Shown: positions 1 through 10,767, counted from the first letter of the stretch. The stretch is 42,651 bases of DNA from an uncultured Alistipes sp. (GCA_900542505.1 UQNV01000017.1:1-42651); one strand, 5' to 3'. Program-made: numbers and translations. Notes: generated from the sequence alone by a model not told the origin.

Positions 1-48
1 TCTACACACTGCATATCGTCGGCAGCGTCAGATGTGTATAAGAGACAG
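1..48 (+). other. Illumina Nextera adapter left on contig end (not genomic)
   Basis: Bases 16-48 match the 33-base Nextera read-1 transposase adapter, starting TCGTCGGCAGCGTC and ending in the mosaic end AGATGTGTATAAGAGACAG. Bases 1-7 (TCTACAC) match the end of the P5 primer, and bases 8-15 (ACTGCATA) sit where the i5 index belongs; this octamer is, from memory, index 506. Translating the adapter gives an artefactual MYKRQ start on the plus strand and a SLIHI end on the minus strand. Genomic sequence starts at 49. Confidence 0.97.
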
Positions 49-900
49 GCCTACATCTGCTACGAGAGCCAGAAGCTGGGCATCATCCGCGAGCTCTTCG
101 CCGAACCGTCGGAGTCGAAGACCATCATCTTCTCGTCGTCGAAGATGAAGGTCAAGGAGCTGGCCCATACGCTCAAGCGCATGAAGCTCAACGTGGCGGC
201 CATGCACTCCGACCTGGAGCAGGCGCAGCGCGAGGAGGTGATGCTCGCCTTCAAGAACAACCGGGTCAACATCCTGGTGGCCACCGACATCGTGGCCCGC
301 GGCATCGACATCGAGGATATCGGTCTGGTCATCAACTACGACGTGCCGCACGACCCCGAGGACTACATTCACCGCATCGGCCGTACGGCCCGCGCCGCCG
401 CCACGGGCAGCGCCATTACGTTCGTCAACGAGGAGGAGCAGGGCAAGTTTCACCAGATTGAGAAGTTCATCGAGCGCGACATCCGCAAGGCGGAGCTTCC
501 CGCCAGCGTGGGTGAGGGCCCGAAGTACGAGCCCGAGGAGGGCCGCAAGCGGGGCGGTCGCGGAGGCCGGAGCCGCAGCAAGGGTGGCGATGGCCGCGGC
601 CACGGACGCGGACGGCGCGACCGGCTGCGTGACAAACCGCGTACGAGCAGCTCGGCGCCCCGCGACGAGCGTCCGGGCGAGAACGCCCCGGTTCCGAAGC
701 CCGACAACGGCGGTGCGGCCGGAGTTGACGGCGGAGCGGGCAGCCGCGGAGCCGCTGCGGAGCAGACTGCGCAGCCTGCTGCTGAAAAGCCCCGCCGCCG
801 TCGCCATCGCGGCGGACGGCGCCACCGTCGCGGCGGCCGTGGAGGGGCCCAGACGGGGGCGGCATCGGAACCCGCAGCACCGCAGGGCGGCGAGGCTTAG
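49..900 (+). CDS. DEAD-box RNA helicase, C-terminal part (5' truncated by contig edge)
   Basis: ATP-dependent RNA helicase that probably acts in ribosome assembly or RNA turnover. Only the second RecA-like domain and the tail are present. Visible motifs are TIIFSSSK (motif IV region), ATDIVARGID (motif V, about 280-309) and HRIGRTARA (motif VI, about 370-396). After the core comes a long Arg/Gly-rich low-complexity tail with RGGRGG and RRRRHRGGRRHRRGG stretches, typical of RhlE/CsdA-like Bacteroidota helicases and probably an RNA-binding extension. The apparent ATG at 34 lies in the adapter, so the true start is missing. The stop is TAG at 898-900. Domain assignment is firm; subfamily is not. 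Confidence 0.93.
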   Translation, partial: AYICYESQKLGIIRELFAEPSESKTIIFSSSKMKVKELAHTLKRMKLNVAAMHSDLEQAQREEVMLAFKNNRVNILVATDIVARGIDIEDIGLVINYDVPHDPEDYIHRIGRTARAAATGSAITFVNEEEQGKFHQIEKFIERDIRKAELPASVGEGPKYEPEEGRKRGGRGGRSRSKGGDGRGHGRGRRDRLRDKPRTSSSAPRDERPGENAPVPKPDNGGAAGVDGGAGSRGAAAEQTAQPAAEKPRRRRHRGGRRHRRGGRGGAQTGAASEPAAPQGGEA

Positions 901-1019
901 CCCGCGGTCGCGGCCGGAACCTTGCCTTCTCCCGTGAAGTGCCGGGGGAGGAGGATGAAAAGCCGCGGGAATGAACCTGATAAATTGTATTCACCCAACC
1001 ATAGAAAACAGACAATACC

Positions 1020-3572
1020 ATGACCAACTTCAGAAAACTGCTCTCGCTGCTGGCCGTCGGTCTCCTCGGCTGGTCTCCGCTGCAGGCCCAGGACGAAGGC
1101 TTCGACCTTGCGTCGCAGCGCTCCGAATCGCAGGATGTCCGCAAGGTGCCCGGCCACGTGGTCGACCATGGCGGAATCGTCATCAACCCCACGCCTCACA
1201 GCCTTGAGGTCGATGCCGCGCAGCGGCTCGACATCTCGGGCGGTGTTGTCGTGAAGGACCGCCGCCGGGCATTCGGTGATGAACTGGATTTCCTCGCCGT
1301 CGGTGCGAAGGGGCCGGTTGTCGACATCGACTTCGGTGCGAAACGGGCCGTAAAGGCGGGTGTGAAACCCCTCTCGGGGGCCTACGAACTGCGTGTCGGT
1401 CCCAAGGGCGTCTCGATTGTGGGCTACGACGAGCGGGGTGCCTTCTACGGCATCCAGACCCTGCGGCAGCTGGCCGCATCGCCCGCTGCAGCCGGCGGAA
1501 AGCTTCCTGCGGTGGTGGTCAACGACTATCCCGACCTGCCGCTGCGCGGCGTGGTTGAGGGCTTCTACGGCACTCCCTGGTCGCATGAGGTGCGTCTCTC
1601 GCTCATCGACTTCTACGGCCGTTACAAGATGAACTGCTACCTCTACGGCCCGAAGGACGACCCCTACCACAGTTGTCCCGACTGGCGGAAACCCTATCCC
1701 GAAAAGGAGGCGCGCAACATCCGCGAACTGGTCGAGGCGTGCCGCCGCAACCGCGTCGATTTCGTCTGGGCCATCCATCCGGGACAGGATATCAAGTGGA
1801 ACGAGGAGGACTACGCCAACCTGGTGCGCAAGTTCGAGTGGATGTACGACCTCGGCGTCCGTTCGTTCGCCATCTTCTTCGACGACATCTCGGGTGAGGG
1901 TACCAACCCCGTGCGGCAGACCGAGCTGCTCAACCGCCTCAACGAGGAGTTCGTCAAGGCGAAGGGCGACGTGGCTCCGCTGACGGTCTGCCCGACCGAT
2001 TACTCGAAACTCTGGGCCAACCCCACGCCGCAGGGCAGTCTGAGCATCTACGGCAAGACGCTCGACCCGTCGGTTGCGGTCTTCTGGACGGGCGATGTCG
2101 TCTGCAGCGACCTGACGCCCGAGACGATGGAGTGGGTCAATTCGCGCATCCGCCGTCCGGCCTTCTACTGGTGGAACTATCCGGTGACGGACTATGTGCG
2201 CCATATCATCATGCAGGGGCCCGTCTACGGACTCGATACGACGCTCTCGGCCGATGACCTGTGCGGTCTGGTGAGCAACCCCATGGAGCATGGCGAGGCC
2301 TCGAAGCTGGCCCTCTACGGCGTGGCCGACTATACGTGGAACGTCGCCGCCTACAACCCCATCGACAACTGGGAGCGCGGTCTTGCGGTCCTGGCTCCCG
2401 AGGTGCGTGACGCTTACCGCACCTTTGCCATCCATTCGTGCGATACCGAGACGGGGTACCGCCGCGACGAATCGTGGGAAACGGAGACGTTCCGTCTGGC
2501 CGACCATACGCCCGAGCGCGCAGCCGCACTTCGAACCGAGCTGGAGCGCGTCGTGCGCGTTCCTGCGGAGATGGAGCATTGTGACAACGGGCTGCTGCTC
2601 GCGGAGCTGCGCCCGTGGCTCGTGGAGTTCGGCAAGCTGGGAGAGCGCTGCCTGCGCACGCTCGATTTGATGGAGCTCTACAACGGTGGCGACGATGCCG
2701 CCTTCTGGGCCGCCTATGTGGCCAACCGGATGACGCCCGAGGAGCTGAAGGCCTACGAGGCCCACAAGTCGGGAACGATGAAACTCCAGCCCTTCTACGA
2801 GCAGGGAATGGACGACATGGCATCGGGCCTCTTCGAGCGCCTCACGGGCGAAGTGCCTGCCGTGTACAAGGGTGTGGGTTCGTTCCGGAACCTGCGCACG
2901 ACGCTCAGCAAACTGATGTTCGACCACGATTCGACGACGCACTATACGTCGAGTGTCTCGCAGCAGGCGGGGGACTGGATTGGCGCCGACCTGGGTTGCG
3001 TGCGCAAGGTGCATGAGGTGAACATCCTCCAGGGCCGCAATTCGGTGGACGATGTCGACTACTTCGACCATGCCATCGTCGAGGCTTCGGCCGATGGCCG
3101 GGAGTGGATGCCGCTCGGCGACAGCCTGCGGGGTGTCTACGACATCCGCTGGACGGGAGAGCCTGTCGAGGCGCGCTATGTGCGGCTGCGGAGGCTCGAT
3201 TCGCCCAAGAGCAACTGGGTCTCGGTGCGCTCGTTCGAGGTGAATCCGGTGCGTGCCGAGCGGCTCGGCTTCGAGGTTGCGGCACCCGATGCTGCGGCCG
3301 CGCTCTATGCCTTCGACCGCAATCCGTCGACCTCGTTCCGGCTCGACGGTTCGCTGCGGTTCGGCATCCCGGCCGGAACGCAGGGATATACGATGCTCCT
3401 GCAGCCGGACGGTGCGGCAGCTCCCGTGCAGGTGCGGCAATATGCGGCCGACGGGACGCTGTTGTCCGAGGCTGTGGTCGATGCGCCGTTCTTCCGCATG
3501 GCAGTATCCGACGGCGCTGCCACGGTCGAGGTGACGGGAAGCCTGCAGGTCTTCGAAATCATCGCGAAGTAG
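1020..3572 (+). CDS. Secreted GH84 beta-N-acetylglucosaminidase (O-GlcNAcase/hyaluronidase family)
   Basis: 850-residue exo-beta-N-acetylglucosaminidase of glycoside hydrolase family 84, expected to act on host or mucin glycans in the periplasm or at the cell surface. Residues 1-24 form a signal peptide ending LQAQ. An N-terminal GH20b-like domain (about 40-170) precedes the TIM barrel, which begins near residue 178 with VVEGFYGTPWSH. The barrel carries YGPKDDPYH and the catalytic Asp pair D288-D289 in FFDDISGEG, the arrangement known from Bacteroides BT_4395, where substrate-assisted catalysis uses this pair. About 626-741 look like a discoidin/F5-8C (CBM32-like) carbohydrate-binding module. 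No SusC/SusD genes lie nearby, so it is not in a visible polysaccharide locus. A terminator-like hairpin follows. Confidence 0.95.
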   Translation: MTNFRKLLSLLAVGLLGWSPLQAQDEGFDLASQRSESQDVRKVPGHVVDHGGIVINPTPHSLEVDAAQRLDISGGVVVKDRRRAFGDELDFLAVGAKGPVVDIDFGAKRAVKAGVKPLSGAYELRVGPKGVSIVGYDERGAFYGIQTLRQLAASPAAAGGKLPAVVVNDYPDLPLRGVVEGFYGTPWSHEVRLSLIDFYGRYKMNCYLYGPKDDPYHSCPDWRKPYPEKEARNIRELVEACRRNRVDFVWAIHPGQDIKWNEEDYANLVRKFEWMYDLGVRSFAIFFDDISGEGTNPVRQTELLNRLNEEFVKAKGDVAPLTVCPTDYSKLWANPTPQGSLSIYGKTLDPSVAVFWTGDVVCSDLTPETMEWVNSRIRRPAFYWWNYPVTDYVRHIIMQGPVYGLDTTLSADDLCGLVSNPMEHGEASKLALYGVADYTWNVAAYNPIDNWERGLAVLAPEVRDAYRTFAIHSCDTETGYRRDESWETETFRLADHTPERAAALRTELERVVRVPAEMEHCDNGLLLAELRPWLVEFGKLGERCLRTLDLMELYNGGDDAAFWAAYVANRMTPEELKAYEAHKSGTMKLQPFYEQGMDDMASGLFERLTGEVPAVYKGVGSFRNLRTTLSKLMFDHDSTTHYTSSVSQQAGDWIGADLGCVRKVHEVNILQGRNSVDDVDYFDHAIVEASADGREWMPLGDSLRGVYDIRWTGEPVEARYVRLRRLDSPKSNWVSVRSFEVNPVRAERLGFEVAAPDAAAALYAFDRNPSTSFRLDGSLRFGIPAGTQGYTMLLQPDGAAAPVQVRQYAADGTLLSEAVVDAPFFRMAVSDGAATVEVTGSLQVFEIIAK

Positions 3573-3637
3573 CAGTCGTGTCGCCGGGTGGAGCGGGCTC
3601 GGACCGTTGCCTGGCGACCTGTTGGTAAGAATGTATG

Positions 3638-3669
3638 CAGCCCCGTACCTAAGGGTATGGGCTGTTTTT
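3638..3669 (+). terminator. Rho-independent terminator after GH84 gene
   Basis: CAGCCCCGTACC (3638-3649) pairs with GGTATGGGCTG (3654-3664), with one bulged C and a short loop, followed by TTTTTG. It lies 66 bases after the hexosaminidase stop and faces plus-strand transcription. Confidence 0.75.
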
Positions 3670-3681
3670 GTGCCGTTCCGC

Positions 3682-3816
3682 AAAAATTCCCCTTTGCCAA
3701 AAGGGGACAAAGGGGGAATGTCGGCGCGGGATTTTTCCGGAAGGCCTCCGGTGCGGTTTGCGGAAACCGAACGGCGCCCTATTTCTGCCGGAAGTAAATC
3801 TGGAGCGGAACACCGG
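3682..3816. repeat. 135-bp direct repeat, copy A (carries a duplicate of the der 3' end)
   Basis: Nearly identical to 3891-4025, with a handful of substitutions. The left part contains two palindrome-like CCCC(C)TTTG / CAAAGGGGG runs. The right part, read on the minus strand, encodes [11 protein letters not shown] and a stop, the same last eleven residues as Der. This copy is not attached to the der reading frame, so it is a displaced duplicate of the gene's end plus downstream sequence. It may be a REP-like element that inserted at or copied the gene terminus. Confidence 0.85.
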
Positions 3817-3987
3817 CATCTCCGGCCAACGGAAGCGAGCCGGTCATCCGGGTCCATATCGGCTTCGGATGCAGTTCGGGGTGCTCCACGAAAAATCCCC
3901 CTTTGCCAAAGGGGGACAAAGGGGGAATGTCAGCACGGGATTTTTCCGGAAGGCCTTCGGTGCGGTTCACGGAAACCGAACGGCGCC

Positions 3988-5292
<1,305 letters not shown>

Positions 5293-5312
5293 ATTCCGTA
5301 GGTTTTGGGGTG

Positions 5313-5320
5313 CAAAGATA
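5313..5320 (-). promoter_or_regulatory. Bacteroidota -7 promoter element for der
   Basis: Minus-strand TATCTTTG fits TAnnTTTG and lies about 20 bases before the der start at 5292. No good TTTG at the -33 position was found. Confidence 0.55.
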
Positions 5321-5494
5321 GCGTAAATCCGCGAAGTAAAAAAGTTTTGGCCCCCGGAACCGCAAAAAATGGGCCGCCGCAAGGTGCGGCACTCCCCGCA
5401 ACATGCTTCCGGAGCGCTCCTCCCGGCTGCCGCCACGCTTCCTCGTGTCGCGTGTATACGGGCGGCGCGGGAGTACAGCTGCGCCGGGTGCGAC

Positions 5495-7555
5495 TCAGGC
5501 GAGGAAGCGCTTTTCGGTATTCGAGGCCTGCTCGGGGAAGAGCAGCACGAAGCTCCGCTCGGGGAAGTAGGAGCCCAGGTAGTAGGAGATGCGGCTCATC
5601 GGCGCCTGGTAGGAGATGCGCTCCTTGCGGCTCATGATGACCCAGATGCAGTCGTCGCGGCGCGAATCGTTGGCGATGCGGAGCATCTCGTCCCAGTCGT
5701 CGAAGGTGTGGTAGGTCGCTTCGGAGGCGCGTTTGCCATTCAGCTCGCGGATGTAGCGCAGCGTGGTCTCGGTTCCGTAGAAAATCATCTTCGCCCCGGT
5801 GTTGCGCGTGATGTTGCGCAGGCGGCGGACCCAGCGCGGGAACCCGGCCTCCTTTTCGGCCTGGGCGGGACATACCACCAGATGGCGCTGGATGGTCGAG
5901 AGCGGCTGCATCGAGCGGTAGATGAGCGTCATGGTGCTGTTTTGGCCGAGCACGCCCTGGGCCGTGTTGCCCAGGAAGGTGTCGATGCGTCCCTGGCTGT
6001 GGTGGAGTCCCATGACCAGGTCCGTAATCCGCTGCTCGCGGATGACGCTCGTGATGGCGTTGACCGTATTCACGTCGAAGCGGAGCATCGCCTCGATGGG
6101 GTAGTCGCCCGCCGCGGCCGTCTTCTGGGCCAGCCGCAGGGCCGTTTTGGCGCGCTTGATGTCGGGACCGTTGTCCTGCGTGTGGTTGCTCACCGAGTTG
6201 AGCGCGAAGAGCCCGCCCTTGTCGCGCGGGGTCTTGATGGCGGTGCTCAGGTGGACCAGCTCCTCGACCGTCTCGTCGTTGGCCACCGGGATGAGAATGC
6301 GCTCTTCGTGTTCGTCGGGCTCCTCCGTCAGACCGCCGCTCAGGGCGATGTTGTGGGCGCCCCGCTGCGCGGCGAAGGTCGAGATGGTGCAGGTGAAGAA
6401 TATCATGAGGATGGTGCCGTTGAGCACGCTTTCGTTCAGCAGACGGATGGGCTCACCCTCGGGCGTATGGCCCAGGATGACGTTGTAGCCCACCATCACG
6501 GCGGCGAGCGTGGCGGCCACGTGGGCCGAGCTCAGTCCGAAGAGCAGCGTGCGCTGGTCGCGCGAGAGCCGGAAGGTCTTCTGCGAGAGCACCGCAGCGA
6601 GGTACTTGGCCGCGGTGACGCCGACGACCATCACGGCGCTCACCTCGAGCGTCTCCCAGCTCTTGAAGAAGGCGCGGTAGTCGATGAGCATGCCCACGCT
6701 GATGAGGAAGAAGGGGATGAAGATGGCGTTGCCGACGAAGTCGATGCGGTTCATCAGCGGCGAGGTGCGCGGGATGAGGCGTCCCATGGCCAGTCCGGCG
6801 AGGAAGGCGCCGATGATGGGTTCGAGACCGGCGGCTTCGGCGGCAAAGGCTCCCAGGAAGACCATCATCAGCACGAAGATGTATTGCGAGACGTTGTCGC
6901 TGCAGTGCTTGAAGAACCAGCGTCCGATGAGCGGAAAGAGCAGCGTGATGCCGGCGATGCAGGCCACCACCGAACCGCTGAGCCTGTACCAGAAGGCCTG
7001 GTCCACCTTGCCGGTCGACATCCCTACGATGACGGTCAGCACCAGCAGCGCCAGCGTGTCGGTAATCATCGTGCCTCCGACGGCGATGACCACCGACTTG
7101 TCGCGCGCCAGCCCCAGTTTCGAGACCATGGGGTAGGCGATGAGCGTCTGCGAGGCGAAGAGCGCCGCCAGCAGGATGGAGGAGTGGAGCGCGAAGCCGA
7201 GGATGTAGTACCCGGCCAGTATGCCGAAGGCCATGGGAATCGAGAAGGTGTAGAGTCCGAAGACGATGCTGCGCCAGCCGTTGCGGCGCAGGTCGTTGAC
7301 ATCCATCTCGAGGCCCGAGAGGAACATGATGTAGAGCAGCCCGGCCGTACCCGAGAGGATGATGCTGCTGTCGCGCAGCACGAGGTTGAAGCCGTGGGGG
7401 CCGATGACCGCGCCGGCGATGATGAGTCCCAGCAGATAGGGTATCCGCAGCTTGTTGAGCAGCAGCGGGGCGGCCAGGATGATGGCCAGGATGAGCAGGA
7501 ACTTGAGTATGGGGTCTTCGAGCGGCAGCGTGATGCCGGAGAGTGCGAGAAACAT
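5495..7555 (-). CDS. CPA2-family cation:proton antiporter with C-terminal USP-like domain
   Basis: 686-residue inner-membrane monovalent cation/proton exchanger (KefB/NhaS-like). The N-terminal part, about 1-410, is a chain of hydrophobic helices opening with [20 protein letters not shown] and containing the glycine-rich [13 protein letters not shown] segment common in CPA2 proteins. The C-terminal 270 residues are soluble and resemble a universal-stress-protein-like regulatory domain rather than a TrkA-N domain. The frame extends upstream to 7648, but the start at 7555 gives the expected short cytoplasmic N-terminus and lies downstream of a TATATTTG element. It is transcribed divergently from the MFS gene. 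The ion specificity is unknown. Confidence 0.9.
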   Translation of the reverse strand: MFLALSGITLPLEDPILKFLLILAIILAAPLLLNKLRIPYLLGLIIAGAVIGPHGFNLVLRDSSIILSGTAGLLYIMFLSGLEMDVNDLRRNGWRSIVFGLYTFSIPMAFGILAGYYILGFALHSSILLAALFASQTLIAYPMVSKLGLARDKSVVIAVGGTMITDTLALLVLTVIVGMSTGKVDQAFWYRLSGSVVACIAGITLLFPLIGRWFFKHCSDNVSQYIFVLMMVFLGAFAAEAAGLEPIIGAFLAGLAMGRLIPRTSPLMNRIDFVGNAIFIPFFLISVGMLIDYRAFFKSWETLEVSAVMVVGVTAAKYLAAVLSQKTFRLSRDQRTLLFGLSSAHVAATLAAVMVGYNVILGHTPEGEPIRLLNESVLNGTILMIFFTCTISTFAAQRGAHNIALSGGLTEEPDEHEERILIPVANDETVEELVHLSTAIKTPRDKGGLFALNSVSNHTQDNGPDIKRAKTALRLAQKTAAAGDYPIEAMLRFDVNTVNAITSVIREQRITDLVMGLHHSQGRIDTFLGNTAQGVLGQNSTMTLIYRSMQPLSTIQRHLVVCPAQAEKEAGFPRWVRRLRNITRNTGAKMIFYGTETTLRYIRELNGKRASEATYHTFDDWDEMLRIANDSRRDDCIWVIMSRKERISYQAPMSRISYYLGSYFPERSFVLLFPEQASNTEKRFLA

Positions 7556-7645
7556 GGTCGGTTCGTTTTTTGGAGGGTGTGGAATCCGGGCCCGCATCTC
7601 CCGGTGCGGCATTGCCGGCGGCTGGGCGGACGGACTCGATGAAAA

Positions 7646-7653
7646 CAAATATA
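7646..7653 (-). promoter_or_regulatory. -7 promoter element for the antiporter gene
   Basis: Minus-strand TATATTTG fits TAnnTTTG, about 90 bases before the start at 7555. No clear -33 partner. Confidence 0.45.
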
Positions 7654-7722
7654 CGAAAAAAACGGAACTTCCGGGAATTTTTCGTGCATTATTTTTGAGG
7701 CGGGCGGTGTGTTTTCCGCCCG

Positions 7723-7753
7723 TTTGCGCCGCGATGGCTCATCGGGGCGCAAA
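7723..7753. other. Strong inverted repeat between divergent antiporter and MFS genes
   Basis: TTTGCGCC (7723-7730) pairs with GGCGCAAA (7746-7753), and CGATG (7732-7736) with CATCG (7740-7744): 13 pairs interrupted by one G/G mismatch around a GCT loop. A second hairpin, CTGCC/GGCAG, follows at 7755-7778. Neither has a T tract, and both lie between the two divergent promoters. In the 367-base gap 7556-7922 the only other signals seen are these promoters. Confidence 0.6.
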
Positions 7754-7878
7754 TCTGCCGCAAAGGGTTCTGTGGCAGGGTGCGGAGGCGGACCCGATGT
7801 GGGCGCGAGGTGCAGTCGGCAGCCCGGAGGATGGCGGTCGGCGGCCGCACTGCGGTGTTAAAAAAACGGGGGCGGGGG

Positions 7879-7907
7879 TTGTTTTCCCGAAAAAAAATGT
7901 AACTTTG
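7879..7907 (+). promoter_or_regulatory. Promoter for MFS permease gene
   Basis: TTG at 7879-7881, 18 bases, then TAACTTTG at 7900-7907. This implies a transcription start near 7913 and a very short leader before the ATG at 7923. Confidence 0.6.
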
Positions 7908-7922
7908 ACAAAACATATTTTT

Positions 7923-9092
7923 ATGCCGATGGGTGGAAAAGTGGACAGAAAACTGCTCGGAGCGGCCCTGATGGGATTCTTCATCATGGGCTTTTGCGAT
8001 ATTGTGGCACCCATAACGGGACGCATTGCCGAGGAGTTTCCGGCCGAATGGCAGGCGGCGGTGAGTTTCCTGCCGACAATGGTCTTTCTGTGGTTCCTGC
8101 TGCTCTCCATCCCCGTTGCCGGACTGATGAACCGCATCGGGCGCAAGTCGACGGCGCTGCTGGGTTATGCCCTGACGGCCGTCGGTCTGCTGGTCCCCTG
8201 GCTGGCGGGCGAGGAGTGCGGCCTGGAGTGGTATTTCGTCGGATTCGGCCTGCTGGGCATTGGCAATACGGTGGTCCAGGTAGCGGTCAACCCCCTGCTG
8301 GCGACCATCGTGCCCGAAGAGCGGATGACGAGTTACCTGACCGTCGGGCAGATTTTCCGCAACACCTCGCTGCTGTTGCTGGCTCCGATTGTCACGGCGC
8401 TGGTGGCGATGACCGGTTCGTGGCGGCTGCTGTTGCCGCTCTACGCCGCGCTGACGCTTGTCGGTGGCATTTGGCTGCAGCTTACGCCGGTTGCGGAGTC
8501 CGCCTCCGCCGAACGCGGCCGCCGGGCCGGCCTGGGCGACTGTTTCCGCCTGCTGGGCAACCGCACGGTGCTGCTGTGCACCTTCGGCGTGGCCTGCTTC
8601 ATCGCCGCCGACGTGGGTGTGGGCTACCTTTCGGTGCGGCTGATTGATTCGCCCGATGCGATGCTCACCACGACGGGCTTCTATGCCTGCCGTATCGTCG
8701 GGACGCTGGTCGGCGCGTGGGTGCTGGCCCGTCGCTCCGATGTGAAGTACCTCAGCGGCAACATGGTTGTGGCCCTTGCGGCTCTTGCCGCACTGCTCTT
8801 CGTGCCGCGCACGGCGGAGACGGCGATTTACCTGCTGCTCGGAGTGCTGGGCTTCACGCTGGCGTGCGTATTCGCCACCTTCTATGCCGTTGCCACGCGT
8901 GCCGTCGCGCCGGAGCGGGCCAACGGCGTGGCCGGGCTGATGATTCTGGCCATCTCGGCCGGAGCGGTGTCGGGACCGGTCTGCGGGGCGATTGTCCGCT
9001 GGTCGGGGTCGGCGGCGTGGGGGCTGTGTTTCCCGGCCCTGTGCGTCGTCTACATGCTGGCGGCCTCGGTGGTGATGTGGCGCCGCCGGTGA
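7923..9092 (+). CDS. MFS transporter (FucP/FHS-like permease)
   Basis: 389-residue major facilitator with about twelve hydrophobic segments. It starts with a short basic N-terminus, then LLGAALMGFFIMGFCDIV, which resembles the fucose/glucose-galactose (FHS) group of sugar:proton symporters. NRIGRKS after the second helix corresponds to the MFS loop 2-3 signature. The start was chosen at 7923 (MPMGGK); 7929 is also possible, and anything further upstream would run into the TAACTTTG promoter. The substrate cannot be read from sequence. The next gene, 65 bases on, is an outer-membrane barrel and may be co-transcribed. Confidence 0.88.
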   Translation: MPMGGKVDRKLLGAALMGFFIMGFCDIVAPITGRIAEEFPAEWQAAVSFLPTMVFLWFLLLSIPVAGLMNRIGRKSTALLGYALTAVGLLVPWLAGEECGLEWYFVGFGLLGIGNTVVQVAVNPLLATIVPEERMTSYLTVGQIFRNTSLLLLAPIVTALVAMTGSWRLLLPLYAALTLVGGIWLQLTPVAESASAERGRRAGLGDCFRLLGNRTVLLCTFGVACFIAADVGVGYLSVRLIDSPDAMLTTTGFYACRIVGTLVGAWVLARRSDVKYLSGNMVVALAALAALLFVPRTAETAIYLLLGVLGFTLACVFATFYAVATRAVAPERANGVAGLMILAISAGAVSGPVCGAIVRWSGSAAWGLCFPALCVVYMLAASVVMWRRR

Positions 9093-9157
9093 GGCGCGGT
9101 CTGCCCGCCGGGCCGGAACGCGGATATGTTGGACGAAAAATAGACAAGAACAGGAAT

Positions 9158-9760
9158 ATGAATATGATACGCAGAATACTGATTACCTCGCTGCTGCTTG
9201 TGGCCGCACTGACGGCTTCGGCGCAGCGCTCGCCGATTCGGGTGGAGTGGGGTCTGATGGGCGGCGTGAACGTCCCCGACTTCACCACCAGCATGAGCAA
9301 GACCGAAATCAAGAACAAACTGGGCTGGCAGGCCGGCATCATGACGGCGGTCAACTTCGGAGCCGTGGCCATCGAGCCGCAGATACTCTACGTCCGCCAG
9401 GGGATGCGCGTCCGCACCGAGGGCGAGGCCGAGGTGAACATCAAGTCGAACTCCATCGACGTGCCGGTGCTGGCCTCGCTGCGGCTGCTCCGTCCGCTGC
9501 GCATCTACGTGGGCCCGGTCTTCACGGTGCTCAACGACTGCAAGCAGAAGTCGGGCGGCGACCTGCTCGATTTCGGGCGGGTGCGTCCGTCGGTCTCCTA
9601 TACGGTCGGCGCGGGCATCACACTGCTGCGTCACCTCTACATCGACCTGCGCTACAACGGCCAGTTCTCGAGCAAGAAGGACGTGCCGCTGCCCAATGAC
9701 AGGATGATGGACAAACTCCGTTCCTACAGCGTGGCGCTCAGCGTCGGTTATCTCTTCTGA
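9158..9760 (+). CDS. PorT-like outer-membrane beta-barrel protein
   Basis: 200-residue exported protein. Residues 1-22 form a signal peptide ending TASAQ. The rest alternates polar and hydrophobic residues as expected of a small eight-strand barrel and starts with GLMGGVNVPDF, typical of the Bacteroidota outer-membrane beta-barrel family (OMP_b-brl_2). The C-terminus, VALSVGYLF, ends in the terminal aromatic residue usual for Bam-inserted barrels. The stop is 2 bases before the phoH-like start, so the genes are probably co-transcribed. Specific function unknown. Confidence 0.85.
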   Translation: MNMIRRILITSLLLVAALTASAQRSPIRVEWGLMGGVNVPDFTTSMSKTEIKNKLGWQAGIMTAVNFGAVAIEPQILYVRQGMRVRTEGEAEVNIKSNSIDVPVLASLRLLRPLRIYVGPVFTVLNDCKQKSGGDLLDFGRVRPSVSYTVGAGITLLRHLYIDLRYNGQFSSKKDVPLPNDRMMDKLRSYSVALSVGYLF

Positions 9761-9762
9761 CC

Positions 9763-10761
9763 ATGACGGAAGCAGTAGGAAGGGAGATACTGGTCGAGGG
9801 GGTGGACCCCCGCGAGTTGTACGGCGCACAGAACGTCTATCTGGACCTGATGCGGGAGCTGCATCCGCAGCTGAAGATTGTCGCCCGCGGGTCGTCGCTC
9901 AAGGTGCTCGGCGCGCAGGGCGAGACCGAGCGTTTCGAGCGACATCTCGAAGGGCTGGTGGCCTATTACCTCAAGTACGGGCATATCTCGGCCGAAGTGG
10001 TGACGCAGGCCTTCTCGGGCGTGGCGCTGCAGGAGGTGCCCACCGACAAGGACGTTATCGTCTATGGCAACAACGGCAACGTAATCCGCGCCCGGACGGT
10101 CAACCAGCAGCGGCTGGTGAGCCTCTACGACAAGTGCGACCTGCTGTTTGCCGTCGGCCCGGCCGGTTCGGGCAAGACCTATACGGCCATTGCACTGGCC
10201 GTGCGGGCGCTTCGCGAGCGGCAGGTGCGGCGCATCATCCTGACCCGTCCGGCCGTCGAGGCGGGCGAGAAGCTGGGCTTCCTGCCCGGCGACATGAAGG
10301 AAAAGCTCGACCCCTATCTGCAGCCGCTCTACGACGCGTTGAACGACATGATTCCCGCCGCCAAGCTGACCAAATATATCGAGGAGGGAACCGTGCAGAT
10401 TGCGCCGCTGGCCTACATGCGCGGCCGCACGCTGGACAACGCCTTCGTCATCCTGGACGAGGCGCAGAACACAACCCTGTCGCAAATCAAGATGTTCCTC
10501 ACGCGCATGGGCCGCAACGCCCGGTTCATCGTCACGGGCGACGTGACGCAGATTGACCTCCCGCGCAAGAGCGACAGCGGCCTGGTGCGCGCGATGGAGA
10601 TTCTGCGCCATGTCGACGACATCGGCATCGTCGAGTTCGACAGGCGCGACATCGTCCGTCATCCGCTGGTCAAATACATCGTCGAGGCTTTCGACCGCGA
10701 GGCTGCCGCCCCGGCCGACGCAAAGCCGTCCGAACAGAATATGTCAAACCAAAACCGATAG
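9763..10761 (+). CDS. PhoH-family ATPase (YbeZ-like)
   Basis: 332-residue cytoplasmic P-loop ATPase of the PhoH/YbeZ family, linked in other bacteria to ribosome/RNA quality control. Walker A GPAGSGKT is at 132-139 and Walker B VILDEAQ at 229-235, with LTRPAVEAGEKLGFLPGD between them and VTGDVTQIDLP after, all hallmarks of the family. The N-terminal 110 residues match the KH-like segment of YbeZ. The C-terminal 25 residues are Ala/Pro-rich and probably disordered. It lies between the barrel gene and pepD in a tightly spaced run. No ybeY neighbour is visible. Confidence 0.94.
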   Translation: MTEAVGREILVEGVDPRELYGAQNVYLDLMRELHPQLKIVARGSSLKVLGAQGETERFERHLEGLVAYYLKYGHISAEVVTQAFSGVALQEVPTDKDVIVYGNNGNVIRARTVNQQRLVSLYDKCDLLFAVGPAGSGKTYTAIALAVRALRERQVRRIILTRPAVEAGEKLGFLPGDMKEKLDPYLQPLYDALNDMIPAAKLTKYIEEGTVQIAPLAYMRGRTLDNAFVILDEAQNTTLSQIKMFLTRMGRNARFIVTGDVTQIDLPRKSDSGLVRAMEILRHVDDIGIVEFDRRDIVRHPLVKYIVEAFDREAAAPADAKPSEQNMSNQNR

Positions 10762-10767
10762 AACCTT

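Noticed and set aside
34..48. ATG at 34 as start of the helicase
   Set aside because: The codons lie inside the Nextera adapter, so the apparent start is artificial.
897..3857. 986-residue open frame on the minus strand opposite the GH84 gene
   Set aside because: It mirrors the third-position GC of the real gene, has His/Arg/Val-rich nonsense composition, and GH84 catalytic motifs prove the plus strand.
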